Shown in pieces: positions 25,284 to 33,795 of a stretch of 64,000 nucleotides of DNA. This DNA comes from Gemmatimonadaceae bacterium. Lineage in GTDB: Bacteria > Gemmatimonadota > Gemmatimonadetes > Gemmatimonadales > Gemmatimonadaceae. The position numbers and the translations under genes are program-made. Location: contig JAUSJA010000025.1 of the NCBI GenBank assembly GCA_030647905.1, positions 62,001 to 126,000 on the forward strand, read 5' to 3'. Position 1 is the first letter of the stretch; every line of letters begins with the position of its first letter. The notes below the pieces were generated by a model. That model had not been told where the DNA came from. It searched no databases and saw only the letters and a program-made list of their open reading frames with translations.

Positions 25284-26543
25284 GTGGACATCGCAGAGCT
25301 AAAGCGCAAAACAGTGACTGAGCTTCAGGACATGGCCGAGGGATTGAAGATCCCCGACACGGCCGTTGCCGCGAAGCCCGAGCTGATCTTCAGGATCGAG
25401 CAGAACCTGCTCGACTCCGACATCGCGCTGCATGGCGAAGGAGTGCTGGAGATCCTCCCCGAAGGTTACGGTTTCCTGCGCAGTCAGGACTACAGCTATC
25501 TCGCCGGACCCGACGACATCTACGTCTCGCCATCGCAGATCAAGCGGTTCGGCCTTCTCACCGGCGACCTGGTGCGCGGACAGGTTCGGCCGCCCAAGGC
25601 GTGGGAGCGGTATCTCGCGCTGCTCAAGATCGAGAGCGTGAGCGGCGAGGACCCGGAAGCGATCAAGACCCGCATTCCATTCGACAGTCTCCGCCCGCGC
25701 TATCCGGACACGCGGCTGCGCCTCGAGTCAAAGGACGGCGATTTATCCATGCGGGTCGTGGATATCTTCGCGCCGATCGGCAAGGGACAGCGTGGCCTGA
25801 TCGTCTCGCCACCGCGCGCCGGCAAGACGATCCTCCTCGAGAAGATCGCCAACTCGATCGCCGAGAATCATCCGGAAGTCACGACGATCATACTGCTGAT
25901 AGACGAGCGGCCGGAAGAAGTGACGGAGATGATCAGGAGCGCGACGCGCGCGGAAGTGATCAGCTCGACGTTTGACGAAGGCGCGGCGCGGCACGTCCTT
26001 GTCGCCGACATGGTTCTGGAGAAGGCAAAGCGGCTCGTCGAGAGTGGAAAGGACGTCGTCATTCTGCTCGATTCGCTCACCCGGTTCGCTCGCGCACACA
26101 ACACCGTGGCACCGCAGTCGGGCAAGATCCTGTCGGGAGGCGTGGACGCAGCGGGCCTTCACTTGCCGAAGCGATTCTTCGGCAGCGCGCGGAAGATTGA
26201 CGGAGGCGGCTCGCTCACGATCATCGCCACCGCGCTCACCGAGACGGGCTCGCGAATGGACGACGTGATCTTCGAGGAGTTCAAGGGGACGGGCAACATG
26301 GAGCTCGTGCTCGACAGGAAGATCGCCGACCGACGCGTTTTTCCGGCGATTGACATACTCAAGTCCGGAACGAGAAAGGAAGAGCTGCTTCTCTCGCAGG
26401 CGGAGATCAACCGGGTTTTCCTGCTGCGACAATTCCTTGCCGACATGCCGGAAGCGGAAGCAGTGGAGTTTCTTCTCCGGCAGATGAAAAAGTCGAAGAA
26501 CAACACCGAGTTCTTCCAGCAGATGGCGCAGGGCGGAGCGTGA
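25284..26543 (+). CDS. rho: Transcription termination factor Rho
   Basis: 419 residues, the usual length. It is a hexameric RNA-dependent ATPase that ends transcription. The N-terminal helical Rho_N region is 1-45, the cold-shock-like RNA-binding fold contains GYGFLR (61-66) and DIYVSPSQI, and the ATPase has Walker A SPPRAGKT (175-182) and Walker B VVILLDS with Asp263. GTG 25284 starts the classic [19 protein letters not shown]. It overlaps ruvX by 4 bases (GTGA) and heads the tight run rho-ruvX-mltG-thiE. Confidence 0.97.
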   Translation: MDIAELKRKTVTELQDMAEGLKIPDTAVAAKPELIFRIEQNLLDSDIALHGEGVLEILPEGYGFLRSQDYSYLAGPDDIYVSPSQIKRFGLLTGDLVRGQVRPPKAWERYLALLKIESVSGEDPEAIKTRIPFDSLRPRYPDTRLRLESKDGDLSMRVVDIFAPIGKGQRGLIVSPPRAGKTILLEKIANSIAENHPEVTTIILLIDERPEEVTEMIRSATRAEVISSTFDEGAARHVLVADMVLEKAKRLVESGKDVVILLDSLTRFARAHNTVAPQSGKILSGGVDAAGLHLPKRFFGSARKIDGGGSLTIIATALTETGSRMDDVIFEEFKGTGNMELVLDRKIADRRVFPAIDILKSGTRKEELLLSQAEINRVFLLRQFLADMPEAEAVEFLLRQMKKSKNNTEFFQQMAQGGA

Positions 26544-26968
26544 ATCCGGCGCTGGCCCGTTTTCTCTCGGTGGATTACGGCGAGAAACGCGTCGGACTGG
26601 CAATCAGCGACGATCTCGGAATGATCGCTTCGCCCGCCGGGTTCATCGGGCGGCGGGCGGGCAAGCGCGCTCCCATCGCCGAGATCATCCGCCGTGCCAA
26701 CGCACTCGAGGCGCGCGGATTCGTGGTCGGGCTCCCGCTTGACGGCGAGGGGAATGAGACGCCATGGACAGCCGAAGTGCGAAGGGTCGGCGCGGAACTG
26801 GAGAAACGTACCGGGCTGCCTGTCCGATTCGTGGACGAGAGATACACCACCGCGGCCTCGCTCCGCACGATTCGGGAGATGGACGGATCCACGCGCGGCC
26901 GGAAGGGCGACGTTGACTCGATGGCCGCCGCCATTATTCTGCAGCGCGTGCTCAACGTCACGACGTGA
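26540..26968 (+). CDS. ruvX: YqgF/RuvX-type Holliday junction resolvase homologue
   Basis: 142 residues, typical for the RuvX/YqgF family (RNase H fold, implicated in pre-16S rRNA processing and proposed as a Holliday junction resolvase). [18 protein letters not shown] carries the first catalytic Asp, [13 protein letters not shown] matches the glycine loop, [11 protein letters not shown] has the Glu, and [14 protein letters not shown] has the last Asp. GTG 26540 overlaps the rho stop and its own stop overlaps the mltG GTG. Confidence 0.93.
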   Translation: MNPALARFLSVDYGEKRVGLAISDDLGMIASPAGFIGRRAGKRAPIAEIIRRANALEARGFVVGLPLDGEGNETPWTAEVRRVGAELEKRTGLPVRFVDERYTTAASLRTIREMDGSTRGRKGDVDSMAAAIILQRVLNVTT

Positions 26969-27930
26969 TCCACCGCATCGTACCCGGTGCACTCGCGCTT
27001 GCATTGCTCGCGTGTGTTCCCACCCCGCATGGCGCACCCATCCGTGTGATCGTGCCGAAGGGAGCGAGCTTCGCGACCGCCACGGATTCGCTGCATCGCG
27101 CGGGTCTCGTCGGGCCGTCGTTCTTCTTCCGGCTGTACGCGCGCGTAAAGCAGGCCGACCGCAACATCAAGCCGGGGACATATCTGCTGAAGCGTGGAAC
27201 ACCGTGGCCGGACATCGTCGGGGCGCTGAATGGCGGGCACGGGCTCGTGAACACGATCACGATTCCCGAGGGGTTCGGGCTCATTCAGATCGTGCCTCTG
27301 CTGGCTTCGACGCTGCACGTCCCCATGGATTCCGTGAACGCCGCGGTCAGAGACACGCTCGTGCTTGCGCGCGTCGGCGCACCGGGGAAGACTCTCGAGG
27401 GATATCTCTTCCCCGACACGTATGCCTTCCCCGTCGGCACCACCGCGAGGGTGGCGGTGCTGGAAGTTGTTAAGCGGTTCGAGAGGGAGTGGAAGCCCGA
27501 GTGGACCACGCGTCTCGCGCAGCTGTCGCTCACGCGGGACCAGGTCGTGACGGTCGCTTCGATCGTCGAAAGAGAGGCGAAGAAGGAGGAAGAGCGCCCG
27601 GTCATCGCCGGTGTGTACATGAACCGCCTCCGCGCGAACATGTTGCTGCAGGCGGACCCAACAGTGCAGTATGCGCTCGGCAGGCACACACCGCGACTGC
27701 TGAACAAGGATCTCGAAGTGGACTCGCCGTACAACACGTACAAGTATCCGGGTCTTCCGCCGGGTCCCATCGCGTCGCCCGGTGGACCGAGTCTCGTCGC
27801 GGCTCTGTTTCCGGCGAACGTTCCATATCTGTATTTCGTCGCGGCGCCCGATGGCCACCACGAATTCCGGAAAACGCTCGCAGAACATGAGGCGGCGGTG
27901 AAAGCCGTGCGGGGCGCGGCGGGCAGATGA
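26965..27930 (+). CDS. mltG: Endolytic murein transglycosylase MltG
   Basis: 321 residues. The YceG-like fold is clear: IPEGFGLIQIVPLLA, LEGYLFPDTYAFP, and the catalytic glutamate in VASIVEREAKKEEERP, followed by AGVYMNRLRANMLLQADPTV and YNTYKYPGLPPGPIASPG. It cuts nascent glycan strands next to PBP1-type synthases. The N-terminus is odd for this family: instead of a membrane helix it has a short signal with LLAC at 14-17, so it may be a lipoprotein. GTG start, overlapping ruvX and thiE by 4 bases each. Confidence 0.93.
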   Translation: MIHRIVPGALALALLACVPTPHGAPIRVIVPKGASFATATDSLHRAGLVGPSFFFRLYARVKQADRNIKPGTYLLKRGTPWPDIVGALNGGHGLVNTITIPEGFGLIQIVPLLASTLHVPMDSVNAAVRDTLVLARVGAPGKTLEGYLFPDTYAFPVGTTARVAVLEVVKRFEREWKPEWTTRLAQLSLTRDQVVTVASIVEREAKKEEERPVIAGVYMNRLRANMLLQADPTVQYALGRHTPRLLNKDLEVDSPYNTYKYPGLPPGPIASPGGPSLVAALFPANVPYLYFVAAPDGHHEFRKTLAEHEAAVKAVRGAAGR

Positions 27931-28562
27931 TGGATCCGCGCATCGTTCGCCTGATTGCGATCACCGACAACGTTCGCGATGGACAGAACGGCCTCATCAC
28001 GCGCGCCGCTGCCGCAGTGCGCGGCGGAGCAACATGCATTCAGCTCCGTCTCAAGGATGTCGCACCCCGTGATCTCGTCGGCCTCGCGCGCGAACTGGTG
28101 AAGTCCGTGGGCGCGCCGGTAATCATCAACGACCGCGCCGACGTCGCGATCGCCGCCGGGGCAGCCGGTGTGCACCTCGGCGCCGACGATGTTCCCGTTC
28201 GCGCCGTGCGCGCGTTCGCTCCGCCCGGTTTCATCGTCGGAGCGTCCGTGGGATGCGACAAAGAGGTGCCGAACGCGGTGGGCGCGGATTATGTGGGGAT
28301 CGGACCGGTATTCGGCACCGGCTCGAAGAGCGATGCGGGCAAGACGATTGGAGTTGAGGAGTTCGCGCGGCTTGCGGCGCTGGTGGGTTTGCCCGCTGTC
28401 GCAATCGGCGGTGTAGATGCGGCGAATGCGCGGCTCGTGATGGATGCGGGCGCCGCGGGGGTGGCGGCGATTGCTGCGGTCTTCGGGGTCAGCGATCCGA
28501 TGCTTGCCGCACAGGAGCTGATCACGGTGATCGGGGGCTGTGATACTGAGATTGGCGGCTAG
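27927..28562 (+). CDS. thiE: Thiamine phosphate synthase ThiE
   Basis: 211 residues, TIM-barrel. It joins HMP pyrophosphate and thiazole phosphate to make thiamine monophosphate. Markers: TCIQLRLKD (pyrophosphate site), VIINDRADVAIAAGAAGVHLG, DYVGIGPVFGTGSK, and the phosphate loop VAIGGVDAANARLVMDAGAAGVAAIAAVF. ATG 27927 overlaps the mltG stop. No other thiamine gene is nearby. Its TAG shares the palindrome CTAG (28559-28562) with the facing HD-GYP gene. Confidence 0.93.
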   Translation: MMDPRIVRLIAITDNVRDGQNGLITRAAAAVRGGATCIQLRLKDVAPRDLVGLARELVKSVGAPVIINDRADVAIAAGAAGVHLGADDVPVRAVRAFAPPGFIVGASVGCDKEVPNAVGADYVGIGPVFGTGSKSDAGKTIGVEEFARLAALVGLPAVAIGGVDAANARLVMDAGAAGVAAIAAVFGVSDPMLAAQELITVIGGCDTEIGG

Positions 28563-29335
28563 CGGCGCGCCGGACCTGCGCTCCGCCACCGGAAATTGAT
28601 ATCAGGTGCGTTCCCCGAGCGCCGACCGGCACGGCGCTTGCCGCCGGCCTTTCGCGGTGCATGAGACTTTCGCATGGACTCCTCGACCGCCTCCACCACC
28701 GGCGGGCTGAGGAACAGGTCCACGAGGTCGGGATCGAATTGTTTGCCCCGTCCCGCGCCGATTATCTCGAGTCCCATGCTGCGCGAGAGCGCGCGGCTGT
28801 ACGGCCGGGCATGCGTCACAGCATCGAACGTGTCGGCGATGGCGACGACTCGTGCCGCGAGCGGGATTCTGCAGCCGCGCAGTCCGCGGGGATATCCGTT
28901 GCCATCCCACCGCTCGTGGTGCGCCAGCACGCCCTCCGGCAGATCCGGATAGAATCCCGCCAGGGGAGCGAGCACCTCGGCGCCGCGACGTGGATGAGTC
29001 ATCACCGCCTTCCTCTCCTTCGGCGTCAGCGCCGTCGTCTCGTCGACGATGTCCGACAGCGCGCCGTCAATCTTGCCGATATCGTGGAACAGCGCGACGC
29101 GCTCGATACTGTTCTGCTCGCGCTCATCGAGATCGGCGGCGTCGGCGAGGATCAGCGCATAATCCGCGACTCTGCGCACGTGGGCACCGGTAACCGCGTT
29201 ATTGGCGTCTATCGCGTCAAGCAATGTCTCGAGCGCGGCGGCGCCGAGCCGCTCGACCCGGTTGAGGGCGCGGCGCTCGCGGGCATAGAGAGCGCCGGCA
29301 GCGGCGCCCACCAGAAAAGGAGCGTAACGGAGCAT
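28559..29335 (-). CDS. HD-GYP domain protein, probable cyclic-di-GMP phosphodiesterase
   Basis: 258 residues from ATG 29335. A short N-terminal hydrophobic segment (YAPFLVGAAAGALYA) could anchor it. The HD-GYP domain is complete: ALFHDIGKI, then THPRRGAEVL, HHERWDGNGYPRGL (His-His and the GYP region) and VAIADTFDAVTHARPY. It would hydrolyse cyclic-di-GMP. The C-terminus is a short basic tail rich in Arg and Lys. It faces thiE, overlapping by 4 bases. With the GAF-GGDEF-EAL gene at 9.6 kb broken, it is the only intact cyclic-di-GMP protein in the window. Confidence 0.88.
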   Translation of the reverse strand: MLRYAPFLVGAAAGALYARERRALNRVERLGAAALETLLDAIDANNAVTGAHVRRVADYALILADAADLDEREQNSIERVALFHDIGKIDGALSDIVDETTALTPKERKAVMTHPRRGAEVLAPLAGFYPDLPEGVLAHHERWDGNGYPRGLRGCRIPLAARVVAIADTFDAVTHARPYSRALSRSMGLEIIGAGRGKQFDPDLVDLFLSPPVVEAVEESMRKSHAPRKAGGKRRAGRRSGNAPDINFRWRSAGPARR

Positions 29336-29400
29336 GTGGACCAATGAGGCAAGAAGCGTACGTGATCCGGATGACTCCCGGAACCCCGGCTCGGCGCGGT

Positions 29401-29406
29401 TAGATT
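29401..29406 (+). promoter_or_regulatory. Possible -10 element of a leaderless rlmI transcript
   Basis: TAGATT ends 6 bases before ATG 29413 and no ribosome site is visible. No good -35 was found. Confidence 0.35.
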
Positions 29407-29412
29407 CACTTC

Positions 29413-30579
29413 ATGCGAAACGCGGCGAGGGTCACGACGAAAGGGCTGCGTCGATGGGAATCGGGCCACCCGTGGATCTACCGCAGCGACGTGGCAGAGC
29501 GTCCGGATTCCGACGCGGGCGTCGTACTGGTGAGAGACAGCAGGAACAGGCCGCTTGGCTGGGCACTATGGAGCCCGCGCTCGGAGATCTCGCTCCGATT
29601 CATCGAATCCAATACCGACATCGAGATAACGGGCGAGTGGTGGCGCGACCGCATCGAGCGCGCCGCGAGCAGACGCGTGGGGCTCGACACCGTGACCAAC
29701 GCATATCGCGTCGTGCATGGCGAAGCCGATGGCCTGCCGTCGCTGGTGGTAGACCGGTACGACCGATGGGCGGTGGTGCAGCTGATGAGCGCCGGGCTCG
29801 AGGCGTTCAGGGCGGAAATCGTGGATGCAATTCTTCACGTCACGCGCGTGGACGGCATACTCGCCCGCAACGATGCTGCGCTGAGGGGAAAGGAAGGGCT
29901 TGCGCGAGAGACGGTTCTCCTGCACGGCGACGTTCCGCGCGAGATCGAAGTGGACGAATACGGTGTGCGATACGCGGCCGCGCCGTGGACGGGGCAGAAG
30001 ACGGGCGCATTCCTCGACCAGAGAGAGAACCGGCGTCTCGCCGGAGAAGTCGCGCGCGGAATGGCGCTTGACTGCTTCAGCTACCACGGATCGTTCGCTC
30101 TGCATCTTGCCCGCAACGCCGACCACGTGACCGCGCTCGATTCATCGAGCCAGGCAATCGAGCGCGCGAAGCAGAATGCGGCACTCAACGGAATCGAGAA
30201 CATAGACTTCGTGGAGACCGACGCCTTCGATTTCCTGAAGGAGAAGGAAGACGACGACGCGCGGTTCGATACGATCGTCCTCGACCCGCCGGCGTTCGCC
30301 AAGACGCGGAGCTCGATCCCCGCCGCGCTCCGTGGCTACAAGGACATCAACATGCGCGCGATGCGACTGCTCTCGTCAGGTGGAATGCTGTTCACCGCGA
30401 GCTGCAGCTTTCACATCGGCAAGGCGCTCTTCCTCGAGATGCTCGAATCCGCGGCGGCCGACAGCGGGCGCAGGATCGCGCTGCGGGAGATGCGCGGCCA
30501 GCCATCGGACCATCCGGAGGTGCTGACGATCCCGGAGACCGGCTACATCAAGGGCGCGCTGCTTCAGGCACTCGACTGA
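29413..30579 (+). CDS. rlmI: RlmI-type 23S rRNA (cytosine-C5) methyltransferase
   Basis: 388 residues. An N-terminal PUA-like domain (RRWESGHPWIYRSDV) and a middle region (YRVVHGEADGLPSLVVDRYD, LHGDVPREIEVDEYGVRY) are followed by a Rossmann methyltransferase. Markers are TGAFLDQRENR, LDCFSYHGSFALHLA (SAM loop), FDTIVLDPPAFAKT, and the catalytic Cys in FTASCSFH. It modifies a cytosine in 23S rRNA (C1962 in E. coli). It is convergent with mutM, 14 bases apart. Confidence 0.92.
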   Translation: MRNAARVTTKGLRRWESGHPWIYRSDVAERPDSDAGVVLVRDSRNRPLGWALWSPRSEISLRFIESNTDIEITGEWWRDRIERAASRRVGLDTVTNAYRVVHGEADGLPSLVVDRYDRWAVVQLMSAGLEAFRAEIVDAILHVTRVDGILARNDAALRGKEGLARETVLLHGDVPREIEVDEYGVRYAAAPWTGQKTGAFLDQRENRRLAGEVARGMALDCFSYHGSFALHLARNADHVTALDSSSQAIERAKQNAALNGIENIDFVETDAFDFLKEKEDDDARFDTIVLDPPAFAKTRSSIPAALRGYKDINMRAMRLLSSGGMLFTASCSFHIGKALFLEMLESAAADSGRRIALREMRGQPSDHPEVLTIPETGYIKGALLQALD

Positions 30580-30593
30580 CAGCAGGTCCGGCG

Positions 30594-31379
30594 TCACGAT
30601 CGCTGGCACTTCGGACAGTAGCAGGTTGACCGCCCAGCCTGCGGAATGCGCCTGATCTTCGTGCCGCATCTGGAGCAGGCCTCGTCTTCGCGGTCGTAAA
30701 CCTGGAAGCGGCCGCGATTTTCGGTGTCGGTGTAACGGCCTGGCGGCCGCTGCTCAGGGCGAAGCACTGAATGAATCGCCTCGGCGAGCCGTTCGAGACG
30801 CGCGGGACTGATTGTGTTCGCGACAGCACGCGGACTGATCCGCGCGCGCCACAGCGCTTCGGCGGCGTAGATGTTCCCGAGACCCGCAATCACCTTCTGA
30901 TCCATCAGCGTTGGCTTGATGGGACCGCGCCGCGAGGCCAGCGCTCGCCGCAGATGCGCCCCGTCGAGTGACGGATCGTTCGCCTCCGCGCCGAGCGGCG
31001 GCAGAGGATTCTGGCCCTTCGGATGCAGCGACAATGCCGAGAGCGCGCGGCTGTCGTGGAGCTCGACTCGAGTTCCATCGGTCAGATCGATCGCCGCGCG
31101 GGTGAATCTGTCGAGCGGCTCATCGGACCGGCTCAGCAGCCAGTCGCCATTCATCCTGAAGTGCGCGTGAAGGATCGAGCCGTTCGCGAGATGAATGAGC
31201 TGATGCTTTCCCCGGCGCTCGACTCGTACGATGCGCTGCTGACGCAATCGTCGCGCGGTCGCGTCGGAGAACTGTCGCTTGAGCGCGGGATGCAGCGCGA
31301 TCGCCTTCGCGATTGTCTTGCCTTCGACGGCTGTTCGCAGTCGCTGCATCGCTTCTTCGACTTCAGGTAGCTCGGGCAT
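30594..31379 (-). CDS. mutM: Formamidopyrimidine/endonuclease-VIII-type DNA glycosylase
   Basis: 261 residues. The start ATG 31379 is fixed by the invariant MPELPEVEE: Pro2 is the catalytic nucleophile, and AGAGGGAA lies just upstream. The H2TH region is GLGNIYAAEALWRARISP and the C-terminal zinc finger is CSRCG...CYCPKC. It removes oxidised bases such as 8-oxoguanine or oxidised pyrimidines and nicks the strand. FPG and Nei cannot be separated with certainty by eye. It is divergent from the gene at 31480. Confidence 0.93.
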   Translation of the reverse strand: MPELPEVEEAMQRLRTAVEGKTIAKAIALHPALKRQFSDATARRLRQQRIVRVERRGKHQLIHLANGSILHAHFRMNGDWLLSRSDEPLDRFTRAAIDLTDGTRVELHDSRALSALSLHPKGQNPLPPLGAEANDPSLDGAHLRRALASRRGPIKPTLMDQKVIAGLGNIYAAEALWRARISPRAVANTISPARLERLAEAIHSVLRPEQRPPGRYTDTENRGRFQVYDREDEACSRCGTKIRRIPQAGRSTCYCPKCQRS

Positions 31380-31479
31380 TTCCCTCTGATTGCAGTTGAA
31401 GAAAACTCTTGCGCGGAGCGCGTGTTTCTCTAGCTTCCTCGCACGCGTCCGGAGCACGTATCACCTCCGTCCCGAACTG

Positions 31480-32262
31480 ATGGACCAATCGGCACCACGA
31501 TCGCTCAAGCACGAATACGATCTGTTCGTGGAAAACGAGATCGAGGCTTACAAGGACTCTGTCTCGCGCACGGCACTCCTCAAAATTGGCGATGAAGCCG
31601 TCGCGTCGCTGGAATCACAGCCGCAGTTCGCGATGAACGAGCTGCTGCTGTGCGACGAAGTGGACCGCATTATTCGCAAGCGTCGCCGGATTCCGACCTA
31701 CGCCACGTGGCGCAAGAAGGAGCTCAGGCGGCTCAAGGAGCAGGAAGAGTTCCGCCGCCCTGAGCGGTGGGGAGTTCGAGCCGACAGCGCGCTCGCGCGT
31801 GAGGTTCATCTTCCGGCCGAGTCGCGCGTCCTCGTCGCCGGGCCGGCCGCTGCCAACACCGCCCTTTACCTCGCCGCGCAGGGTTGCTCAGTCACGGCGA
31901 TTGACTCCGCGGACACTGCGGCGGAAGTCTCGTTGAAGCCCGAAGAGGCGGCCATGCTCTCCGGCCGGGTGGACACTCTACCCGTTGGCCTGAAGGAGTG
32001 GGCGCCGGATCAACTCCTCAACGCTGTCGTTTGCACCCCCGCTGCGTTTGCCGGGCTGACCGCGGCCGAGCGTTCGCGCGTAATCGAGGTTCTTCAAAGC
32101 GCCACCCGTGATGGCGGAGTGCATCTGGTTGATACCATCATCGCCAGCCAGACCGAGCCCTCGCTCTCGGAGCTGCGCCGGAGCTACAAGGGCTGGACGA
32201 TCTCGGTCCTCGACGACGGCAATACCTCCCGAAGCTTCGTCGCCCGCAAGGCAGTCGCCTGA
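31480..32262 (+). CDS. Hypothetical protein with degenerate methyltransferase-like domain
   Basis: 260 residues from ATG 31480 (ATG 31390 is possible but adds an unusual leader). The N-terminal half is helical and charged (NEIEAYKDSVSRTALLKIGDEAVASLE; RIIRKRRRIPTYATWRKKEL). The C-terminal half looks like a Rossmann fold of the SAM-methyltransferase type: VLVAGPAAANTALYLAAQGCSVTAID, then LNAVVCTPAAFAGLTAAERS and GGVHLVDTIIA. The usual acidic SAM loop (D/E-x-G-x-G) is replaced by AGPAAAN, so activity is doubtful. I do not recognise a named family. Confidence 0.6.
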   Translation: MDQSAPRSLKHEYDLFVENEIEAYKDSVSRTALLKIGDEAVASLESQPQFAMNELLLCDEVDRIIRKRRRIPTYATWRKKELRRLKEQEEFRRPERWGVRADSALAREVHLPAESRVLVAGPAAANTALYLAAQGCSVTAIDSADTAAEVSLKPEEAAMLSGRVDTLPVGLKEWAPDQLLNAVVCTPAAFAGLTAAERSRVIEVLQSATRDGGVHLVDTIIASQTEPSLSELRRSYKGWTISVLDDGNTSRSFVARKAVA

Positions 32263-32282
32263 GCCGCGTGTCGTTTTAACAC

Positions 32283-32330
32283 AGGTTGTCCACTTTCTGT
32301 GTGTCGAATTACGACAGAAAGGGACCACCT
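32283..32330. other. Long inverted repeat between the 31480 gene and the small-protein gene
   Basis: The arms are 32283-32300 (AGGTTGTCCACTTTCTGT) and 32314-32330, matching at 16 of 17 positions with one bulged A, around a 13-base spacer. No T-tract follows, so it is not a classical terminator. It may be an operator, an mRNA hairpin or a small palindromic repeat element. Confidence 0.6.
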
Positions 32331-32456
32331 GCCCGCCCCGTTGGATCATAAAGCATGAAATATCAACGACTTGGAATATCCGACACTTCTGGCACCAGGA
32401 GTGCCTTTGGGAGGTGTGCCGAGCGTATGCTTCGGCTCGCAACCTGTGAGAGGAAC

Positions 32457-32657
32457 ATGAAGAAAGTTCGTGAAGTCCCCGAGTCGGAGGAGCCTCTCGG
32501 GATCATCATATCGCGCGGGGACCGGACAGAGGAGCGTCCGATCATCGCGGAGTATATCTGGGGACCGGCGCCGGAGCCGGTCGCTGACGCAGCAACAAAG
32601 GTGGCTTGCCTGCGGCTACCCGTTACCCGTTACCCGTTACCCGTTACCCGAAGCTGA
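32457..32657 (+). CDS. Small acidic protein of unknown function
   Basis: 66 residues from ATG 32457, with GAGAGG 3 bases upstream. It reads KKVREVPESEEPLGIIISRG, then EERPIIAEYIWGPAPEP. It is soluble with no signal peptide, and I do not recognise a family. The last about 13 residues (PVTRYPLPVTR) come entirely from a heptamer repeat array (32617-32651), so the original C-terminus may have been shorter or different. The metallopeptidase gene starts 91 bases downstream. Confidence 0.6.
   Translation: MKKVREVPESEEPLGIIISRGDRTEERPIIAEYIWGPAPEPVADAATKVACLRLPVTRYPLPVTRS
32617..32651. repeat. Heptamer array TACCCGT x4 plus one variant
   Basis: Four perfect TACCCGT units (32617-32644) and a TACCCGA, at the very 3' end of the small-protein gene. 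A related three-unit array lies just after the tyrS stop at 51274-51294. Confidence 0.85.
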
Positions 32658-32748
32658 TCCCTCCCTTCTCTTCTATATAGTAGAATAGGCAATAGTAGAA
32701 TAGGCAGAGCGACCCCAAAGCCCGACCAACTCCCGGACGGTACGGGCC

Positions 32749-33795
32749 TTGCCCCTTCCCCGCGATGTGGAAGAGTCATTCGCCGATTGGGAAGGCGAGC
32801 GCCAGAGCCTCATGGGGCGAAAGATCTCCGAGCTCGGACTGTCCATCAGCGGCAGCCGGGTCGAGCGGATGGTAGATCAGCTCTATGACGAGCTCGAGTC
32901 GCGAGGTCTCAGATTCCGGCCTCCGGTATACCTCAGCGACCAATGGGGCTGCCCCGACGGCACTCCTCTCATCGGCGTTCCCTTCTATCTCGCCGACCCG
33001 CGTCTCGAGCGCATCGAGGACGATTTCGCCGAAGGGATCGAATCGGACCAGGAGTCCATGCGATTCCTCAGGCATGAAGCCGGTCACGCATTCAATTACG
33101 CGTACCGTCTCTACGACCGGTCCGACTGGCGGAAGACGTTCGGCCCATACTCCCGTCGTTACCGCGAGCGCTACCGCGCCGATCCGTTCTCTCACGATTA
33201 CGTCCGCCACATACTCGGCTGGTACGCGCAAAAGCATCCCGACGAGGATTTCGCCGAATCGTTCGCGGTGTGGCTGACTCCGGATCTCGACTGGCGCAAA
33301 GCGTACGCTGGTTGGCCCGCGCTCGCCAAGCTCGAGTACGTGGATCGCGTGATGAGTGAAGTCGCCGGCGAGAGCCCGGAGATTCCGGTGCCCACCGAGG
33401 ACGACCTTCCGGTGGATGCGATGCGATACTCGCTCGAGGATCACTACCGCCATTCAACCGTCGCGATCCCGATCTCCGACTCGGCCATCTTCGACGGCGA
33501 TCTGAAGAATATTTTCGCAGCCGCTGAGGAATCACGCGACGGACAGCGGGCGCCGGACTTTCTCTTGGCGCACCGGCGCGAGATAGTGGGACGCATCGCG
33601 TACTGGACGGGCGAGAGCGCGTCGGCGGTTCGCCAGTTCGTGGATTTCCTCCGCACGCGCGCGGCCCTGCTTGACCTTCGGGTGCGTGGTTTCGAGGCAT
33701 CCACGCTCATCGAGCTCACGGCGTTTGGCACCGCCGTGATGATGAACTACCGCCACACGAGCTCCGTCTCCAGGCGACACAAGGGAAGCCGATGA
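32749..33795 (+). CDS. Putative zinc-binding metallopeptidase
   Basis: 348 residues. A gluzincin-like motif is visible: HEAGH at 109-113 inside RFLRHEAGHAFNYAYRL, with a candidate third ligand Glu170 in DEDFAESFAVWL. No signal peptide is seen, so it is probably cytoplasmic. The start is TTG 32749, the first in frame; the next ATG is at residue 22. Its stop overlaps the ATP-grasp gene start (ATGA), so the two are co-translated. It resembles the putative zinc-binding metallopeptidases found beside ATP-grasp ligases in several bacteria. The substrate is unknown. Confidence 0.72.
   Translation: MPLPRDVEESFADWEGERQSLMGRKISELGLSISGSRVERMVDQLYDELESRGLRFRPPVYLSDQWGCPDGTPLIGVPFYLADPRLERIEDDFAEGIESDQESMRFLRHEAGHAFNYAYRLYDRSDWRKTFGPYSRRYRERYRADPFSHDYVRHILGWYAQKHPDEDFAESFAVWLTPDLDWRKAYAGWPALAKLEYVDRVMSEVAGESPEIPVPTEDDLPVDAMRYSLEDHYRHSTVAIPISDSAIFDGDLKNIFAAAEESRDGQRAPDFLLAHRREIVGRIAYWTGESASAVRQFVDFLRTRAALLDLRVRGFEASTLIELTAFGTAVMMNYRHTSSVSRRHKGSR

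Noticed and set aside
32355-32456. MKYQRLGIS upstream of the small-protein gene, like the start of aldo/keto reductases
   Set aside because: Only about nine residues match and nothing of the barrel follows. The ribosome site favours ATG 32457.
32617-32651. Heptamer array as a CRISPR
   Set aside because: Units are 7 bp with no spacers and no cas genes are present.
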